The position numbers were made by a program, and so were the translations under genes. Shown here in pieces: positions 61,458 through 64,000 of a DNA stretch of 64,000 bases (position 1 is its first letter; each line of letters opens with the position of its first letter). Below the pieces are notes generated by a model. That model saw nothing but the letters and a program-made list of their open reading frames with translations. It made no database searches and was not told the DNA's origin. Source of the stretch: Arbacia lixula (Eukaryota; Echinodermata; Echinoidea; Arbacioida; Arbaciidae); contig OZ022591.1 in assembly GCA_963669155.1 (NCBI GenBank), forward strand, positions 21,303,024 through 21,367,023. The letters are read 5' to 3'.

Positions 61458-62892
61458 CCAATTATCCGCATTGAGTACCATATTTAGCATTATAAGAATC
61501 ATGTTTAGACAGTATTTCTCTTTTAACTCTTACCTCGCTGTGGGTAAAACCCCTCTATGCCAGAGGTTTTCTCTATTACAGTTTTGTCAATAATTTGCGA
61601 CAGTGGCACGTTACCCCTTAGTCGCCAAAATGCGACAGCGGCAGGTTCAGAGTTAACTTGCTATGTGCCAGATGGCTGCTACTCTATGGGACATGTATGT
61701 GTTTCTGGTGCCAACATGCACCCATGGCTTGTAATGAGATACAACTAAAATCCAAATATTCACCTTTACTCAAAGTTTTAATGAATACATCAATGAAATT
61801 TTTTTTTATAATCCTCAACTTCTATTTCGACTTTCAAAATTGAATAATTTATCTACGTTTCTTTTAGCACAGTGAAAGGTTCATGAATTTTCAAAGATTT
61901 GCCAAAACTTAAAACTATTCACAGGCAGAAGTACGGAGATGCCATTCACACGGTTCTGCTGCCAAGCATTATTTGAACACGAAAAGAAACTTCACCATCA
62001 CAATTTACAAGTTGAACTGGCAGCGTTGGTAGCTGTGGAGCCTGAGGGATAGCTTTCCTCTCACTGTTTGGAGTCATAAGACGATTTCCTCAAGAACCAG
62101 TCAGGACAAAAACCAGAAGTGGTCCACAGTGGGTCGCTCCACTGTCCGTTTTAAAAGAGCCTTTATTTACCTGACTTGAGGCTATTGAGGATACCAAGGC
62201 ATTACAAGGGATACTTGAGGAAGATCCATCTTTATTTGTTCTCGATTTAGCAATCTATTCAGCTTCCCATGGATGGGAGACCTCATCTTGTTCATATGAC
62301 AAGTGAAATCAATTTCTGAGGGAGGTTTCTCATTAACTCTGTCGTTACCATTGGCTTGGAGATGTCTAGTAAGTCAATGGGGGTTTCGAGGCCTGGTAAT
62401 GCCTTTCACTTCTGCTCTATTTTTGCTAAAGTTGAACCCTAGAAAATAGACATGCTTGATATGATTTACTTTAATAGGCCACAAGCTGTTTTCTGCTTTC
62501 AGCAATGGTCTTTCAAGTTTTTACTCATGAAAAGAGCCCTTATATACATGATTTTGAATGCGTTTTGTGTGGACTGCTTTTTATCTGTACTAGTATTTGA
62601 TGCACAGACTGAGTTAAGAACAGCCATTTATTAAAGTGAAGCAGTTACTATGTGGTAATATAATAAATAATAGCAGAATCATAGTGAGGTTGCAGTTCCT
62701 GCAGTGGGAACTCAGCTTAGTGTGGAGCAGGTTCTCTTCCCACCGCTGCCACCATGATGAGAACAGGCGACTGGGAGTCAAGCCAAGCTCTGAGTTTTGA
62801 AACCTCTGGCCCAAAGAAGACAGGGAGGAGATTTAAAAAGAAGAGAAGAAGCTCCAAGCACTGTCACGTTCAACTGTCCCCTATATACTCAC
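61458..62892. other. Intron, no further exon recognised
   Basis: Lies between the two supported exons in transcript order. 61,530-61,680 contains two similar GACAGTGGCACGTTACCCCT / GACAGCGGCAGGTTCAGAGT pieces. A minus-strand donor-like site at 62,165 lacks an acceptor. Confidence 0.6.
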
Positions 62893-62972
62893 CTGTTCCA
62901 GAAATGTTCAAATCGCGGAGATAATTGCGAGTTTTGCCGCGAGGCGTAGGAGGAAAGTTGTGTGGTATTTTC
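62893..62972 (-). CDS. Internal coding exon, unknown family
   Basis: The minus strand shows a CCAAATGATTCTCCTAG acceptor, 80 open nt, then GGAACAG|GTGAGT, a consensus donor. It encodes 26 full residues starting KIPHNFPPTPRGK and ending RDLNISGT. The exon begins with the last base of a codon (phase 2 before it) and ends with the first base of one (phase 1 after it). That base plus AA of the 59.6 kb exon makes GAA (Glu), so the two exons join in frame. The other frames contain stops. The Pro-rich and basic start suggests a soluble or linker region. Upstream exons must lie beyond the window or be too short to see. Confidence 0.8.
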
Positions 62973-63902
62973 CTAGGAGAATCATTTGGGCAAACAGGAT
63001 AAGGTGTTGTAATGACAGGGCTTTTCTGCCTTGCACACAGGGAAAACACCCCTTAGGCTGAGGGGGTTCACTGCAAACTTTTAAATATCTGGGACTGTTG
63101 GGTGTGCGATGACTGACATCACATTTCTTCGTGCTGTCCTAGACATAGTGCCACGATTTCCATGCGTCATGTTTTCATTTGCAACCTTTGTAGGTCATAC
63201 ATGGGGAAAACGTGACAAACATGTAATCGTTCAGAGCTTCCATTTACATCATCCCACGATAATACAAACAGAAAACTACAACTAAATCTAAACTATATTA
63301 CCACACATATCAGGAAGAACTCTTTTATCCTTACAGTATTCACTTGTATGTTGATGAAAAAATGTCCCTCTTTCCTGTGATTCATTCGACTTAATCCGGA
63401 TACAGCCCGCAATAGATGCAACAGATTACGATAAGATGAACAGCTTGAAGATTCATGACTCTTTTTGTTTTATTTTATGCAATATCATGCTTCTTTGAAA
63501 AGGTTACTGGAGCCAGCAAACATTTTTTCTGATCCGACCAATCAAATGCAAGGAATGGTGGTGTTAATGGCACTAGGTAGCAGGAAGATGGCCCCCTCTC
63601 GCCCCAATCAAACCATTGTCCCTCCTATCTAGAGTCAATGGTATCAATAGCACTGCAAATAGCCTCTAATCTGCATCAAAGTACCTTTTACGACAAGCCA
63701 TTGACTCAGGTGTGAGGCAAATACTCATTATCACCTCCTATCTGATTGTTTCTCAATCTTGGTCCTACTTCTTCTTCTTACCCATTTATAGCTGTGGCTG
63801 ATCAAAGACTCAGATTGGGCAGAGGCCCATTTAAGTTTGATAACTTGTTACAGGATTGTGTCGGTATCAATATTTTTAAAGTTGTGTGAAATACAAGTCA
63901 AT
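62973..63902. other. Intron, no exon recognised
   Basis: Region upstream of the first supported exon in minus sense. Non-repetitive, without a splice-flanked open segment. Confidence 0.55.
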
Positions 63903-63969
<67 letters not shown>

Positions 63970-64000
63970 TTGTGTGTGTGTGGGTATGTGTGTGTGTGTG
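63903..64000. repeat. (GT)n microsatellite to window edge
   Basis: Nearly pure GT with two short interruptions; it runs off the end of the window. Confidence 0.98.

Overview
This window is non-coding-rich eukaryotic DNA from an animal genome. Open reading frames are short and random, except for a few spliced-exon candidates. Microsatellites are very abundant: (CA)n, (GA)n, (GATA)n, (GGA)n and homopolymer G/C runs. More than a dozen fold-back (MITE-like) repeat families recur at several places. The repeat style, including fold-backs that begin TTAAAGGG and elements holding a GACGTCAC core, resembles a marine deuterostome, most likely a sea urchin. That assignment is inference and was not searched.

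Genes. I can support only parts of genes, all on the minus strand. Two internal coding exons lie at 62,893-62,972 and 59,466-59,626. Both have good splice sites and their phases match, so they very probably belong to one transcript. Two terminal coding exons, each with an acceptor and an in-frame stop, lie at 23,097-23,241 and 11,576-11,643. A small candidate exon at 48,821-48,863 has phases that would link the 59.5 kb exon to the 11.6 kb exon in an open frame. On that reading most of the window is introns of one large minus-strand gene plus its 3' end. The 23 kb exon would then be an alternative 3' end or a second gene. I do not recognise the protein.

Mobile DNA. The clearest single element is a compact LTR retrotransposon at 38,273-40,683. 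It has two 1,135-bp LTRs that look identical, only 141 bp between them, a primer binding site matching tRNA-Trp, a purine tract and a 4-bp target duplication (AAAG). It carries no gag or pol, so it must be moved in trans, and it looks recent. It sits right against the end of a 401-bp fold-back element that contains degenerate TTAGGG-like repeats; a second copy of that fold-back is at 49,488-49,866 in reverse. Next to the LTR element, 40,887-41,440 is a decayed piggyBac-type transposase. At 32,703-33,022 is the broken 3' end of a LINE with an (ATG)n tail.

Layout. 1-11.5 kb: microsatellites, scattered repeats and the likely 3' UTR side of the 11.6 kb exon. 11.6-35 kb: exons, (CA)n, (GGA)n, nested repeats and the LINE. 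35-42.4 kb: a dense cluster of mobile elements. 42-58 kb: microsatellites, fold-backs and possible conserved non-coding blocks. 58-64 kb: two good exons, two fold-backs and a terminal (GT)n.
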